This document shows positions 1 to 8,591 of a DNA stretch of 64,000 bases, in pieces. The notes beneath the pieces are model-generated. The model was not told the origin of the DNA. It worked only from the letters and a program-made list of their open reading frames with translations, and made no database searches. The translations under genes and the position numbers were made by a program. Source of the DNA: a bacterium (GTDB lineage: Bacteria; Electryoneota; RPQS01); NCBI GenBank assembly GCA_036504735.1, contig DASXUQ010000005.1:403377-467376 (forward strand), read 5' to 3'. Every line of letters starts with the position of its first letter. The stretch's first letter is position 1.

Positions 1-327
1 CGCCACGCAGGCTTCGTCATTCGGCAGGAACTCAATATCGTAAGCATCGTGATAGTCGAGAATCCGCGTCGCCAGCACGCTGCGCCGCTGCAAGTCGACC
101 AATTGCACCGCCGGACCGCGCGAGGATGTGCTGTCATGCAGCAGCAGTGCCCAATGCCGCGACGGACTGATCTTAATCGCCACCGGGTTGTCATAGGTCA
201 GCCCGATCACTTCCGCCCGCGGACCGGGATTGGTCAGTTTGTCCTCATCACTGCTGCATCCCATCAGGAGCCCGATCAGCAGCAGGGCCAAGCCTGCGAT
301 CACAAAGCGAAGCCAGTTTGCCTGCAT
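1..327 (-). CDS. Lipoprotein, N-terminal part (cut by window edge)
   Basis: The first 109 codons of a minus-strand gene are present; the rest lies beyond position 1. An N-terminal hydrophobic segment ends in a lipobox (LLMGC, Cys at residue 24), followed by an acidic/polar linker, so the product is a lipoprotein anchored after export. The visible mature part (VAIKISPSRHWALLLH, then VQLVDLQ) has the rhythm of beta-propeller surface proteins of the YVTN/NHL kind, but too little is present to name a family. The ATG at 327 follows AGGGAAG at good spacing. The gene begins 7 bp after the stop of the endonuclease-fold gene and is probably the third gene of the operon that starts at 4178. Confidence 0.75.
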   Translation of the reverse strand, partial: MQANWLRFVIAGLALLLIGLLMGCSSDEDKLTNPGPRAEVIGLTYDNPVAIKISPSRHWALLLHDSTSSRGPAVQLVDLQRRSVLATRILDYHDAYDIEFLPNDEACVA

Positions 328-334
328 ATCTTCC

Positions 335-1603
335 CTACCTCACATAAGAAACGCGCTGCACGCTGGAAGCGGCAGGCGTGTGCCATTGAACAAAATAGGT
401 GCCCGTACCATACGCGGAAAAGTCAACCTGCAACGGACGGAGCGCCACGCCGTCGCCGCGAAAACTCCGCTCATACACCGGACGGCCCAAAAGATCGTAG
501 ATCGTCAAGGCTGCCGCGCCACTCACCGGCGGCAGCTCAATCGACAGCACCGAATTGAACGGATTCGGATAACAGACGACCAGCCCCATCTCTCGCGGAA
601 CCGCCGGACGCATCGCAATCGCCGTCGGCTCGCTGCGCAGCACCATGTCCACCACCACCGGAAGATGGTCCGATTGGTGATGCAGCGCATACGCCACGCT
701 GTCCGGAACCGAGTGGTTCGTCCCGTCATCGATGGACTGATTGAAATGCTGCCCGTCATTTCCAAAGGAATGATAGGTCCCCGGAATCACATGGCTTCCC
801 ACCGTATCCATCAGCGCCGCCGAAACCAGAATAAAATCAAACCGGTCATCCAGACCGCCGGACGCCCCGCCATCGCTCTCGCTCCCCGTGCGCGTAGACT
901 GCGTATGAATACCCGCAAAACTCCCGTTGTTGTTCCAGTCGCCGGGCCGGTTGATCGGATCGAAAAACTGTCCATTGGCGTTCGTGCCGGGCGTGATCAT
1001 CGTCTGGTAGGCCGGCTCGGTCGACGTGTACAGGTTGAAATCTCCGCAAATGAAGAAATTCGTCCCCGCCGGAAAAAGATTCGTCGCCTTGCGCGCCGAA
1101 TCCGCCTCCTGCCTCCGCTCTTCCTCGTAGCCCTGCGATGCTTTTAAATGCGTCACCAGCGCGTGCAGCCGAACCGACGTGTCCCCCACCGCCGGCCGCA
1201 GCACGAATTCGTTGATGTTGCGCGGTTCCGCGCGGATCGCCCGCTGCGACACCAGCGCCAGCTTCGACATCCGGTAGAAACACACCTGATTCAGCGAACC
1301 GTTGTACATAAAGCTCGCCGTCGTCCAATCCGTGTCGATCTGCGCAAATACCTGCGCCAGCATCAGGTCCATCGCCTGCTCGTTGCCCATCTCTTCCACC
1401 AGCACCAGGTCCGGATGAATCGCCCGCATCACGGTCCGGAAATACGGGATCCGCGTCGTCGCCGACTGGCCCGAAAAATCCAGCGCATTCTGCGTCACCA
1501 CCCGCAGCGTGTCGGCCAATCCGGTCTGCGCAGCCAGCAGGACTCCCGCCGCGCACAACATCACACACATCGAAGAGCGCAAGGCACGTCTAACAACAGT
1601 CAT
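335..1603 (-). CDS. Secreted endonuclease/exonuclease/phosphatase-fold protein with C-terminal sorting domain
   Basis: The 422-residue product has a signal peptide (about residues 1-30), an EEP-fold domain (about 33-320) and a C-terminal sorting domain (about 335-422; CYPNPFNS, then an IYDLLGRPVYE strand and the end RVSYVR). The EEP motifs are visible: TQNAL near the start, LVEEMGN (metal-binding Glu), ICGDFNLY (Asp/Asn pair), DDRFDFILVS, and the terminal SDHLPVV histidine. The family cleaves phosphodiester bonds in nucleic acids or phosphoesters; substrate is unknown. The ATG at 1603 is preferred over the GTG at 1606 because AAGGA lies 7 nt upstream. It starts 10 bp after the propeller gene and is probably co-transcribed with it. 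The sorting domain suggests surface display or release. Confidence 0.85.
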   Translation of the reverse strand: MTVVRRALRSSMCVMLCAAGVLLAAQTGLADTLRVVTQNALDFSGQSATTRIPYFRTVMRAIHPDLVLVEEMGNEQAMDLMLAQVFAQIDTDWTTASFMYNGSLNQVCFYRMSKLALVSQRAIRAEPRNINEFVLRPAVGDTSVRLHALVTHLKASQGYEEERRQEADSARKATNLFPAGTNFFICGDFNLYTSTEPAYQTMITPGTNANGQFFDPINRPGDWNNNGSFAGIHTQSTRTGSESDGGASGGLDDRFDFILVSAALMDTVGSHVIPGTYHSFGNDGQHFNQSIDDGTNHSVPDSVAYALHHQSDHLPVVVDMVLRSEPTAIAMRPAVPREMGLVVCYPNPFNSVLSIELPPVSGAAALTIYDLLGRPVYERSFRGDGVALRPLQVDFSAYGTGTYFVQWHTPAASSVQRVSYVR

Positions 1604-1613
1604 CACATCATCC

Positions 1614-4178
1614 TTATCGAAGTAACAGAGCTTTGGTGATGCGGGTCTGACCCGCCGCCGTCAATTGAACAAAGTACGTGCCGGACGCTGCTCCCTGGGC
1701 CGGCCACTGAATGCGCCCGCGCCCCGCCGGCTGAAAACCGCTAAGCAGCGTCGCCACTCGCCGCCCCGTAATATCGAACACCGTTAACTGGGCACGCCCC
1801 GCCGCCGGAATATCATAATCGATTGTCGTCAGGGCATTGAATGGATTCGGATACAACGATACCGTCAGATACGAGGACGGCACCCCGCGCGGCGTCTCCC
1901 CTGCGGCAAGCTGCGTCAGATCCAGCGTGTACATCGAGCGGCCGTAGGTTGCCGCCACCAGTTGGTGCGACGGCGTATGCAACACCAGTTGCATCACCGG
2001 CAGCCGGGGAAGATCCAGTCCCAGCGGCATCCAGTTCGCACCCAGATCATTCGAATAGTACACTCCGAAATCCGATGCCACATAGAGCCGTCCCGGCACC
2101 GAGGGATCGCGCACGACGTCGTTCATCGGCCCCACCGGCAGGTCGCCGCTGATGCTCTGCCAGGTGCTTCCGAAATCCGTGCTCATGAACAGATGCGCGT
2201 CTTCGTCCACATTGCGGTAACCGGAAATCGACACAAACACCGTCGCGCTGTCCACCGGGTCCGGCGTCACCCGCGTCACCCAGCGTTGCGGCAATCCCGC
2301 GCTGATGTCCGTCCATGCGTTGCCGCCGTTCCGCGTCACCCACACATGCGAGTCATCCGTCCCCGCATAAATAATGGCCGGATGAACCGGTGACACTCCA
2401 ATCGTGGTTACCGTTCCGAAGAGCACATTGCCGCTCCCGCCGCCGTTGGTCAGGTCCGGGCTGATCGCCGTCCAGTTTGCGGCGCGATCATCCGACCGGT
2501 ACACCCGGTCCGTGCCGCAGTACAATCTCGCCGGGTCATCGGGAGCAATCACCACCGGCATGGACCAGTTGATCCGGTTACTCTGATCGATCCCGCTTGT
2601 CCCGTCGAACCATGACGTCCCGCCGTCGGTCGAGCGCCCTAACCCGCCGTACTGATATTCCGCGTAAACGTAATTCGAATTCGTCGGATCCACCAGCGTA
2701 TAGAAGCCATCGCCGCCGTAGATCTGGTCCCAGTCGTTCAGGCCGCCCGTCATCGTCCGCATCGTGCCCTGATCCTGCGTGCCGCCGTAGCGCCGCTCGG
2801 GATGCTGAAAGTCCACCGATGCCGCATAAAACTGATTCAGGGGCATTCCCGTGAGGAACGTCCAGTTGTTGCCGTTGTTAGTCGAGCGGTAAAACCCGCC
2901 GTCATTGCCTTCGAGGATCGTCCCCGTATGCGCCGCATCGAACCACATGGCGTGGTGATCCACATGCACGCTGTTGGCAATCTGCGTCCACGTCTGACCG
3001 CCGTCCGTCGACCGCACCATGCCCACTCCCAACGCGAACACCATGTTCGGGTTATCGGGCCGCACGCGAATATTCCCGAAATACCATCCGAAATTGCTGA
3101 ACAGATCCGTCAGCGTGCCGTCATTGGTACGGCTCCAGGAATCGCCGCCGTTGGTGCTCTTGTAGATGCCGGCAAAAAATCCGGGATGGTCTGCATATAT
3201 CGCGTACAAAACGCTGGGGTTGGATTGACAAATCGCAATCCCGATCCGTCCCACCGTATCGCTCTGCGGCGGCAGTCCGTCCGTCAACCGGCCCCACGTC
3301 TGCCCGCCGTCGGTCGTGCGGAAAATCCCGCTGCCCCGTCCGCCCGCGCGGCGGTCCTGGGGAGTCCGGATCCTCTGCCACATGGCCGCGTACGCGATCT
3401 GTGAGTTCGTCGGATGCACCACGATGTCCGTTGCGCCCGTCGAATCATTTACGAAGAGCACATTCGCCCAAGTCGTACCGCCGTCCGTGCTGTGATACAC
3501 GCCGCGTTCGGTGTTCGTGGCAAAGAACTCGCCCGCCGCCGCCACCCAGATGCTCTGGCTGTTCTGCGGATCCAGCACAATCCTCGCAATGTAGCGGCTG
3601 TTGTCAAGCCCCAGATGCTCCCACGTGCCGCCGCCGTCTGTCGTGCGGTAAACTCCCGTTCCAAAATAGCTGTAGCCCGACGCGCACGCTTCACCCGTCC
3701 CCGCATAAATAGTATCGGGATGTTCCATGTCCAGCGCCAGTGCACCCATCGAGAGCGACGGCGACTGATCGAAGATCGGTGTCCACGTCGTGCCGGCGTT
3801 CGTCGTCTTGAAGATGCCGCCCGTAGCCGCCGCGGCATAAAACAGACTGGGATTGGTCGGATGCCCCAGCACGTCGGACACGCGTCCGCCGATGTTGTTC
3901 GGTCCGGCGGGAATCCAGCTCGGATCATCCAGCACCACATGCTGCCGGCTCATGCGCTGCGCGGCTTGAGATGCAACCAGGTAGTCGGCGGTCTCGATCT
4001 GAGTATCCGGCCAAGTCCGCTGCACCATAAACCAGTCGGAAGGAAACGGCCCGCCGCCTTCCTTCTCTTCGCCTTCTCCCTCCCCGAATTCCATAGGCCG
4101 TGAGCTATACCACTGCCACCCGTAAAATACCAGTCCAAAGGCCAGTAGCGCTGCAAAGATGATTTTGAACCGTGTCAT
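1614..4178 (-). CDS. Sortilin/BNR-repeat beta-propeller protein with C-terminal sorting domain
   Basis: 854 residues. A short N-terminal membrane/signal segment (FKIIFAALLAFGLVFYGW) is followed by an acidic linker and two stretches of BNR/Asp-box repeats (S/TTDGGxTW at roughly ten places; opening motif WIPAGPNNIGGRV and YAGTGEA), typical of VPS10/sortilin-like 'exo-sialidase-fold' propellers without a known enzymatic site. The last 80 residues are a sorting domain (LYPNPFN, FDITGRRVATLL, ending in LLLR). The ATG at 4178 is chosen because AGGAG lies 7 nt upstream and because a sigma-70-like promoter at 4245-4273 places the transcript start inside the longer open frame (which reaches 4286). Function is probably extracellular binding; no catalytic role is visible. 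Confidence 0.85.
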   Translation of the reverse strand: MTRFKIIFAALLAFGLVFYGWQWYSSRPMEFGEGEGEEKEGGGPFPSDWFMVQRTWPDTQIETADYLVASQAAQRMSRQHVVLDDPSWIPAGPNNIGGRVSDVLGHPTNPSLFYAAAATGGIFKTTNAGTTWTPIFDQSPSLSMGALALDMEHPDTIYAGTGEACASGYSYFGTGVYRTTDGGGTWEHLGLDNSRYIARIVLDPQNSQSIWVAAAGEFFATNTERGVYHSTDGGTTWANVLFVNDSTGATDIVVHPTNSQIAYAAMWQRIRTPQDRRAGGRGSGIFRTTDGGQTWGRLTDGLPPQSDTVGRIGIAICQSNPSVLYAIYADHPGFFAGIYKSTNGGDSWSRTNDGTLTDLFSNFGWYFGNIRVRPDNPNMVFALGVGMVRSTDGGQTWTQIANSVHVDHHAMWFDAAHTGTILEGNDGGFYRSTNNGNNWTFLTGMPLNQFYAASVDFQHPERRYGGTQDQGTMRTMTGGLNDWDQIYGGDGFYTLVDPTNSNYVYAEYQYGGLGRSTDGGTSWFDGTSGIDQSNRINWSMPVVIAPDDPARLYCGTDRVYRSDDRAANWTAISPDLTNGGGSGNVLFGTVTTIGVSPVHPAIIYAGTDDSHVWVTRNGGNAWTDISAGLPQRWVTRVTPDPVDSATVFVSISGYRNVDEDAHLFMSTDFGSTWQSISGDLPVGPMNDVVRDPSVPGRLYVASDFGVYYSNDLGANWMPLGLDLPRLPVMQLVLHTPSHQLVAATYGRSMYTLDLTQLAAGETPRGVPSSYLTVSLYPNPFNALTTIDYDIPAAGRAQLTVFDITGRRVATLLSGFQPAGRGRIQWPAQGAASGTYFVQLTAAGQTRITKALLLR

Positions 4179-4244
4179 GATGACTCCTTTCTCACGGGGC
4201 GATGTTTTCGAACTCTTCGCCATCCCGGAACTATCCAAGTTCTG

Positions 4245-4273
4245 AATATACACAAGAATATTCAAAAGAGCAA
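4245..4273 (-). promoter_or_regulatory. Probable sigma-70-type promoter of the propeller operon
   Basis: On the minus strand: TTGCTC (4268-4273), 17-bp spacer, TATATT (4245-4250). The start would be near 4238, giving a 60-nt leader with AGGAG before the ATG at 4178. Confidence 0.5.
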
Positions 4274-4328
4274 CGCTCTTCACCACTCTGGATCTGTCAC
4301 TTCTTTCTGATTTTTACATTCTTTACTT

Positions 4329-4356
4329 CATCCTTCATCCTTCATCCCTCATCCTT
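4329..4356. repeat. Intergenic array of four CATCCTT heptamers
   Basis: Three exact CATCCTT units and one CATCCCT unit in tandem. The same heptamer, with the same variant, forms an eight-unit array inside the gene that follows (5028-5083). The array ends about 15 bp before the candidate -35 of that gene. Confidence 0.85.
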
Positions 4357-4371
4357 TCTTCTGGAGGACTG

Positions 4372-4400
4372 TGGAAAAGATCGGAAAGAAACACTATATT
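4372..4400 (+). promoter_or_regulatory. Possible promoter giving a leaderless transcript
   Basis: TGGAAA (4372-4377), 17-bp spacer, TATATT (4395-4400). The predicted start falls within 2-3 nt of the ATG at 4409, which has no Shine-Dalgarno sequence; the two facts fit leaderless translation. The -35 is weak. Confidence 0.35.
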
Positions 4401-4408
4401 CTCATCCT

Positions 4409-5665
4409 ATGTCCACAGATTACCAATTTGCCGTTATCGGCGCGGGCGTGGTTGGCCTCGCCATTGCCGCCGAACTGGCCCCGCGCGGCTCCGTGCTGGT
4501 CCTCGAAAAGGAATGGAAATTCGGTCAGGCGACGTCCAGCCATAACTCCGAAGTCGTCCACGGCGGCCTGTATTATGCTCCCGGCTCTCTGAAGGCCCGC
4601 CTCTGTGTGGAAGGTAATCGCCTGATTCGCGATCTCGCCGCACAGCATGGCATCGGCTACAAGCAGGTGGGCAAATTCATTGTTGTCGCATCCGCTGAGG
4701 AACGCGCCTACCTCGAAAGCCTGAAAGCCAATGCCGAAGCCAACGGTGTCACCGATCTGCGCTGGGTCCCGCTCGAGGAATTGCAGGAGCAGGAGCCCGA
4801 TGTCCGTGCCGTTGCCTGTCTCTTCTCCCCCACCACCGGCATCGTCGACAGCCACGCCCTGATGGCCCATTTCAAAACCTCCGCCGAACTTTCCGGCGCC
4901 GACTTCGTCTTCAACGCAGAGGTAACGGGCATTACCCAATTCCCCCCCGTTCACGGGGGGGCTAGGGGGGGTGAGGCCAGGGGGGCCAGAGGGGGTGAGC
5001 CAGGGGGGGCCGATGCGGATGCGACCTCATCCTTCATCCCTCATCCTTCATCCTTCATCCTTCATCCTTCATCCTTCATCCTTGCCATCCGCGACTCCGA
5101 CGGCGCCGAAATCGAAATCTCCGCAGAGAAAGTCATCAATGCCGCCGGACTGCATTCCGACGAGATCGCACGCCTGGCAGGACTGGATGTTGACGGCCTC
5201 GATCTGAATTTGAACTGGACGCGCGGCTTCTACTATGCTCTGGAGAGTGGCCCGCGCTTGCACATCTCCCATCTGGTCTACCCCGTGCCGGACAAATCTC
5301 TGAAGTCCCTCGGCATTCATGCCACGGTCGATTTGCAGGGCCAGGTCCGCTTCGGCCCCACCGCCGAATACATGCCGCGCCGCGTGGAAGACTATTCCTT
5401 CAATGGCCTCGATGACATCGCTCTGGTTCGGGAGAGCATCGCCCGCTATCTTCCCGCGGTCGCCGCTGCCGAACTTGCCCCCATCATGACCGGCATCCGC
5501 CCCAAACTCGCCTCGCCCGGACAGCCCCCGCGCGATTTCTACATCTGCGAAGAATCCGCCCACGGCCTCCCCGGCTTCGTCAACCTCATCGGCATCGAGT
5601 CCCCCGGCCTCACCGCCGCCCCCGCCATTGCCAAACTGGTCAGTACGATGATTCGCGATTTATAA
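4409..5665 (+). CDS. lhgO: FAD-dependent oxidoreductase, L-2-hydroxyglutarate dehydrogenase (LhgO)-like, with repeat-derived insert
   Basis: 418 residues, DAO-family flavoenzyme. The N-terminus has the dinucleotide-binding motif VIGAGVVGLAIAAELA, then HNSEVVHGGLYYAPGSLKA, typical of L-2-hydroxyglutarate dehydrogenases, and the C-terminus has FVNLIGIESPGLTAAPAIA, also typical. The family oxidises L-2-hydroxyglutarate or related 2-hydroxyacids and passes electrons to quinones. The ATG at 4409 starts just before the Rossmann strand; the open frame reaches upstream but that part is repeat-derived. Residues of about 178-225 are a low-complexity insert not expected in the family: a Gly/Arg-rich part (PPVHGGARGGEARG) and a seven-residue repeat (ILHPSSF), encoded by G-runs and by a heptanucleotide array. 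Family length without the insert would be about 370-400. Whether the enzyme tolerates the insert is unknown. Confidence 0.8.
   Translation: MSTDYQFAVIGAGVVGLAIAAELAPRGSVLVLEKEWKFGQATSSHNSEVVHGGLYYAPGSLKARLCVEGNRLIRDLAAQHGIGYKQVGKFIVVASAEERAYLESLKANAEANGVTDLRWVPLEELQEQEPDVRAVACLFSPTTGIVDSHALMAHFKTSAELSGADFVFNAEVTGITQFPPVHGGARGGEARGARGGEPGGADADATSSFIPHPSSFILHPSSFILAIRDSDGAEIEISAEKVINAAGLHSDEIARLAGLDVDGLDLNLNWTRGFYYALESGPRLHISHLVYPVPDKSLKSLGIHATVDLQGQVRFGPTAEYMPRRVEDYSFNGLDDIALVRESIARYLPAVAAAELAPIMTGIRPKLASPGQPPRDFYICEESAHGLPGFVNLIGIESPGLTAAPAIAKLVSTMIRDL
4955..5009 (+). repeat. Block of five long G-runs inside the oxidoreductase gene
   Basis: G-runs of 7, 7, 6, 5 and 7 bases lie at 4955-4961, 4965-4971, 4980-4985, 4991-4995 and 5003-5009, with short TGAGGCCA-like spacers. 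The block is read in frame as Gly/Arg-rich peptide and could fold as a G-quadruplex on the coding strand. Confidence 0.8.
5028..5083 (+). repeat. Coding array of eight CATCCTT heptamers
   Basis: Eight 7-bp units in tandem; the second is CATCCCT. Three units make 21 bp, so the array encodes a seven-residue peptide repeat (HPSSFIL). Gain or loss of units other than in threes shifts the reading frame. Confidence 0.9.
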
Positions 5666-5819
5666 CCGATCGGAGGCGGGCTTCCGCCCCATAAGACGCC
5701 GAGCCGGGTTGAGCCGAATAATAATTTCGCAAGAACAAAGCCACAACCCGGCCGAAATACAACGCTAAGACACAATCCCGCGCGAGACTCATCTCCGCCG
5801 CGCCCACAGTCACGTTTTG

Positions 5820-6030
5820 TAGGGGCGGGGCAAGCGCACTCATTCGCCCGCAGCATCATCTGCCACGCGCGACCCGCCCGCACCCTCGCGCCGGAGACCT
5901 AATACTCCACACCCTCCGGTTGCGGGTGAAAAGAGGCCCCGCATCAGTGACACCCCCCTGTCATGCTGAAGGCCGCAACACGACCTTCGCAAAAACGAAA
6001 AGCCCACACGCGGCCTGAAGCATCTCAGCC
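5820..6030. repeat. REP-like dispersed-repeat segments in the 467-bp gap 5666-6132
   Basis: The gap holds no gene. It contains a TTTTGTAGGGGCGGGGC segment (5815-5831) and an interrupted pair, TGTCATGCTGAAGGCCGC (5960-5977) and GCGGCCTGAAGCATCTC (6010-6026), in which GGCCGC/GCGGCC pair across a 30-bp loop. Their style matches dispersed intergenic repeats of large bacterial genomes. A further CCGGGTTG/CAACCCGG pair lies at 5707-5714 and 5750-5757. Confidence 0.4.
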
Positions 6031-6132
6031 CACCTGCCGGGCTCACTAATTGCGCAGCTTTGAGATTGGTTCCGCACGTTGAATTCGACTTACACTCGAA
6101 ACACAAATGAACGCCGACCATGGAGTTTGGCA

Positions 6133-8499
6133 ATGAAAATCGAACGTATCAAATCAATTAAAGGCCACAGAACCTACCGTGATTTTTCATGGCCAGCTGC
6201 TCTCCGTGATTTTGGAAGGTTCAATCTAATCTATGGTTGGAATGGTACTGGCAAAACGACTCTGTCGAATCTGTTTACCCTCATACAGAAGCGAGAGGCT
6301 CTGTCATTAGGAGAATGCACATTCATCATCGACGGCCGTGAAGTAAAGGGACGCGACTTTGCGACTGACGTGGCGTTACCTAACGTGCGCGTCTTCAATC
6401 AAGATTTTGTTAGAAAACATGTATTCACTCCATCAAGATCCTTAACACCAATATTCTACCATAGTGAGAAAAGTTTCGAAGCTCAACAGGAGATCATCGC
6501 ACGTAAGGCAAGACTAAGTGAACTATCGGAAGATTTGCCAAGACTCAAGGCAACGCTTGACGCAGCACAGTCCGCTTTAGACAATTTCAATGTCGATCGA
6601 GCGAACAATGTAATCAAGCCGTTACTTAGGTCTAATGGCGACAACATATATAATAACTATAACAAAACTCACTTCTCAAACAAGTGCGAAGAACTCTCCA
6701 GACTATTCGCTCCATCAGCCCATATTCTTACCGAAGACGAAGAATTCGATCTGATGAGCAAGAAGAATGAGCCCGTGAAGCCAGAATTGCCGCTCATTTC
6801 GTTCGAGTTCTCGGACCTCACAATGCTCAGAAAGCAGGTTGACAACCTCCTCGCATGCACGGTTGTTTCCGCCATCTTGGAAGATCTGCGTGCAGATGAA
6901 CGCTTATCCGGATGGATAAGAGATGGCCTCCACATCCATCGCGATAAGCAGTCCAAGAAGTGCCAGTTTTGCGGCAATGAAATTACGCCCGAACGACTCG
7001 AAACTTTTGAGGCCCATTTCAATGACCATTATGAGCAATTCCTGCGCGAGATAGATTCGCAGATCCAATGCCTACAGTCTTTGATCAAGTCACTGGATGG
7101 CGTTCGCATACACGATGGAGCCAAGCTTTATTCATACCTCAATGAGAGATACACCCTTGCCTCCGCAAAGCTAATCGAAGAAATCAAAGACTACAAATCC
7201 GTACTCAACCGCTTCATCTCCGAACTTGCCGTGAAGAAGTCTGTCCCATTTCAGGAGATCGCCTCAGCTGTGGCGATGCACTCCATTGAATTCGGCAGCT
7301 TGACAACTGTAAACAATGTTATCCACGAGCACAATGATACAAGCGCGCAGCATGGGACGATTTGCACTGATGCCAGAAAACGTCTCGAGGAGTCTCGTGT
7401 TGCAGCGGCATTGCCAATTTACCGCGAAAAGAAGAACGCCATAGAGACCGCCGAAGAGGCGTACAAAAAGTTCGACAACGAGTGTCGCTCCTTGCGCGCG
7501 AGAATCGACGAACTCGAAAGAGAGGTGCTTGACCATGCACAGCCTGCACACGAACTCAATGCTGATTTGCGCGCCTACCTTGGGCATGGCGATCTCCAAC
7601 TGGAACCTGCGGAGTCTGGCTACCGAATTAAGCGGCATGACTTGTTGGCCACAGATCTCAGCGAGGGCGAGGAAACAGCGATTGCTTTCCTTTTCTTCCT
7701 AAAGTCGCTTGAGGACAAGGATTTTTCCCTAAAGGACGGTATCGTTGTAATCGATGACCCTGTCTCCAGTCTTGATACGAACGCCCTCTTCTACGCATTC
7801 GCTTTCTTGAAGGATCGGACAAAAGCAGCAAGTCAGTTGTTTATATTAACTCATAATTTCGCACTCTTCCGTCAAGTAAAAAACTGGTTCGATTTTGTAA
7901 ATAGGGGTACAAGGAAGAAAGGTGCAACGGACGATGCTCCTAATTCGCCAGCGGCATTTTTCTCCACCACGTCTTTCACCGTGCATGGAGAGCGGGGCTC
8001 GCGAATCACTAAGCTGGATCCACTACTGCGGAACTTCGAGTCTGACTATCACTATCTTTTCAATCGTGTTTTGGAAGGTGCTTCGGAGGACGGTATTGCG
8101 AGCGAGACCGAATCATACTATGACATGCCGAACATTGCTCGCAGGCTATTAGAGGCATTCCTCTCTTTTCGAGTGCCTAACCATTCGTCGCTGAATGCCC
8201 AACTGGAGGCAATCAAATTCGACCCCGAGAAGAGTACCCGAATCTACAGGTTTCTGAATACATTCTCGCACCATAGTTTTGTGGATGAACCGCAGATCGA
8301 CCCATCGGCTCTTGCAGAGACTCCTTCAGTGATGTCCCACGTTATTGAGTTGATTCAGACTGAGGATCCTCGCCATTTTGCTGAAATGAAGTCCTTGATT
8401 GACCGTCACAGAGCCCAAGATGAATCGGCGTCGAGTAAAAGCCGGGAGGGGAGGACTGGATATAAGGAGCGCCAAAAGCAAACGGAGTCAACCTCTTAA
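6133..8499 (+). CDS. AAA_13-family ATPase with C-terminal HEPN-like motif, RloC/PrrC anticodon-nuclease-like
   Basis: 788 residues. Walker A (GWNGTGKTTL, residues 35-44) sits at the N-terminus; a long central helical region carries CQFC (Cys 277 and 280), a zinc-hook-like turn; the ABC signature LSEGEETAI, Walker B VVIDDPVSSLD and the switch histidine ILTHN follow. The C-terminus has R670-x3-E674 and H713/H714 (NTFSHHSF), matching the Arg-x3-Glu...His pattern of PrrC and RloC anticodon nucleases, although the Glu-His distance (about 39) is longer than the 29-32 I recall for those. RloC-type proteins sense DNA damage or phage and cut tRNA anticodon loops. No restriction-modification genes are beside it. 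The ATG at 6133 follows GGAG at 7 nt. The gene is visibly richer in A+T than its neighbours, a sign of transfer. ATPase assignment is firm, nuclease role is inference. Confidence 0.85.
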   Translation: MKIERIKSIKGHRTYRDFSWPAALRDFGRFNLIYGWNGTGKTTLSNLFTLIQKREALSLGECTFIIDGREVKGRDFATDVALPNVRVFNQDFVRKHVFTPSRSLTPIFYHSEKSFEAQQEIIARKARLSELSEDLPRLKATLDAAQSALDNFNVDRANNVIKPLLRSNGDNIYNNYNKTHFSNKCEELSRLFAPSAHILTEDEEFDLMSKKNEPVKPELPLISFEFSDLTMLRKQVDNLLACTVVSAILEDLRADERLSGWIRDGLHIHRDKQSKKCQFCGNEITPERLETFEAHFNDHYEQFLREIDSQIQCLQSLIKSLDGVRIHDGAKLYSYLNERYTLASAKLIEEIKDYKSVLNRFISELAVKKSVPFQEIASAVAMHSIEFGSLTTVNNVIHEHNDTSAQHGTICTDARKRLEESRVAAALPIYREKKNAIETAEEAYKKFDNECRSLRARIDELEREVLDHAQPAHELNADLRAYLGHGDLQLEPAESGYRIKRHDLLATDLSEGEETAIAFLFFLKSLEDKDFSLKDGIVVIDDPVSSLDTNALFYAFAFLKDRTKAASQLFILTHNFALFRQVKNWFDFVNRGTRKKGATDDAPNSPAAFFSTTSFTVHGERGSRITKLDPLLRNFESDYHYLFNRVLEGASEDGIASETESYYDMPNIARRLLEAFLSFRVPNHSSLNAQLEAIKFDPEKSTRIYRFLNTFSHHSFVDEPQIDPSALAETPSVMSHVIELIQTEDPRHFAEMKSLIDRHRAQDESASSKSREGRTGYKERQKQTESTS

Positions 8500-8562
8500 C
8501 TCCAATGCCACCCCCCCGCAACCCCCGCCCTCCCCGGCACATAAATTCACTATGAAAAGCCC

Positions 8563-8591
8563 TTGACTTCCGCCCCTTCCCGCCGTATCTT
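8563..8591 (+). promoter_or_regulatory. Probable sigma-70-type promoter of the radical SAM gene
   Basis: TTGACT (8563-8568), 17-bp spacer, TATCTT (8586-8591), with a leader of about 210 nt to the start at 8811. Nothing else is recognised in the gap 8500-8810. Confidence 0.5.

Noticed and set aside
4179-4286. Longer N-terminus for the beta-propeller protein
   Set aside because: The extra 36 codons span a promoter, lack a ribosome site and displace the signal segment from the start.
5028-5083. CRISPR array
   Set aside because: The 7-bp units are directly abutted without spacers and no cas gene is in the window.
6133-8499. Mobile island around the A+T-rich ATPase gene
   Set aside because: No integrase, transposase, attachment repeat or tRNA flanks it; composition alone supports only acquisition of the gene.
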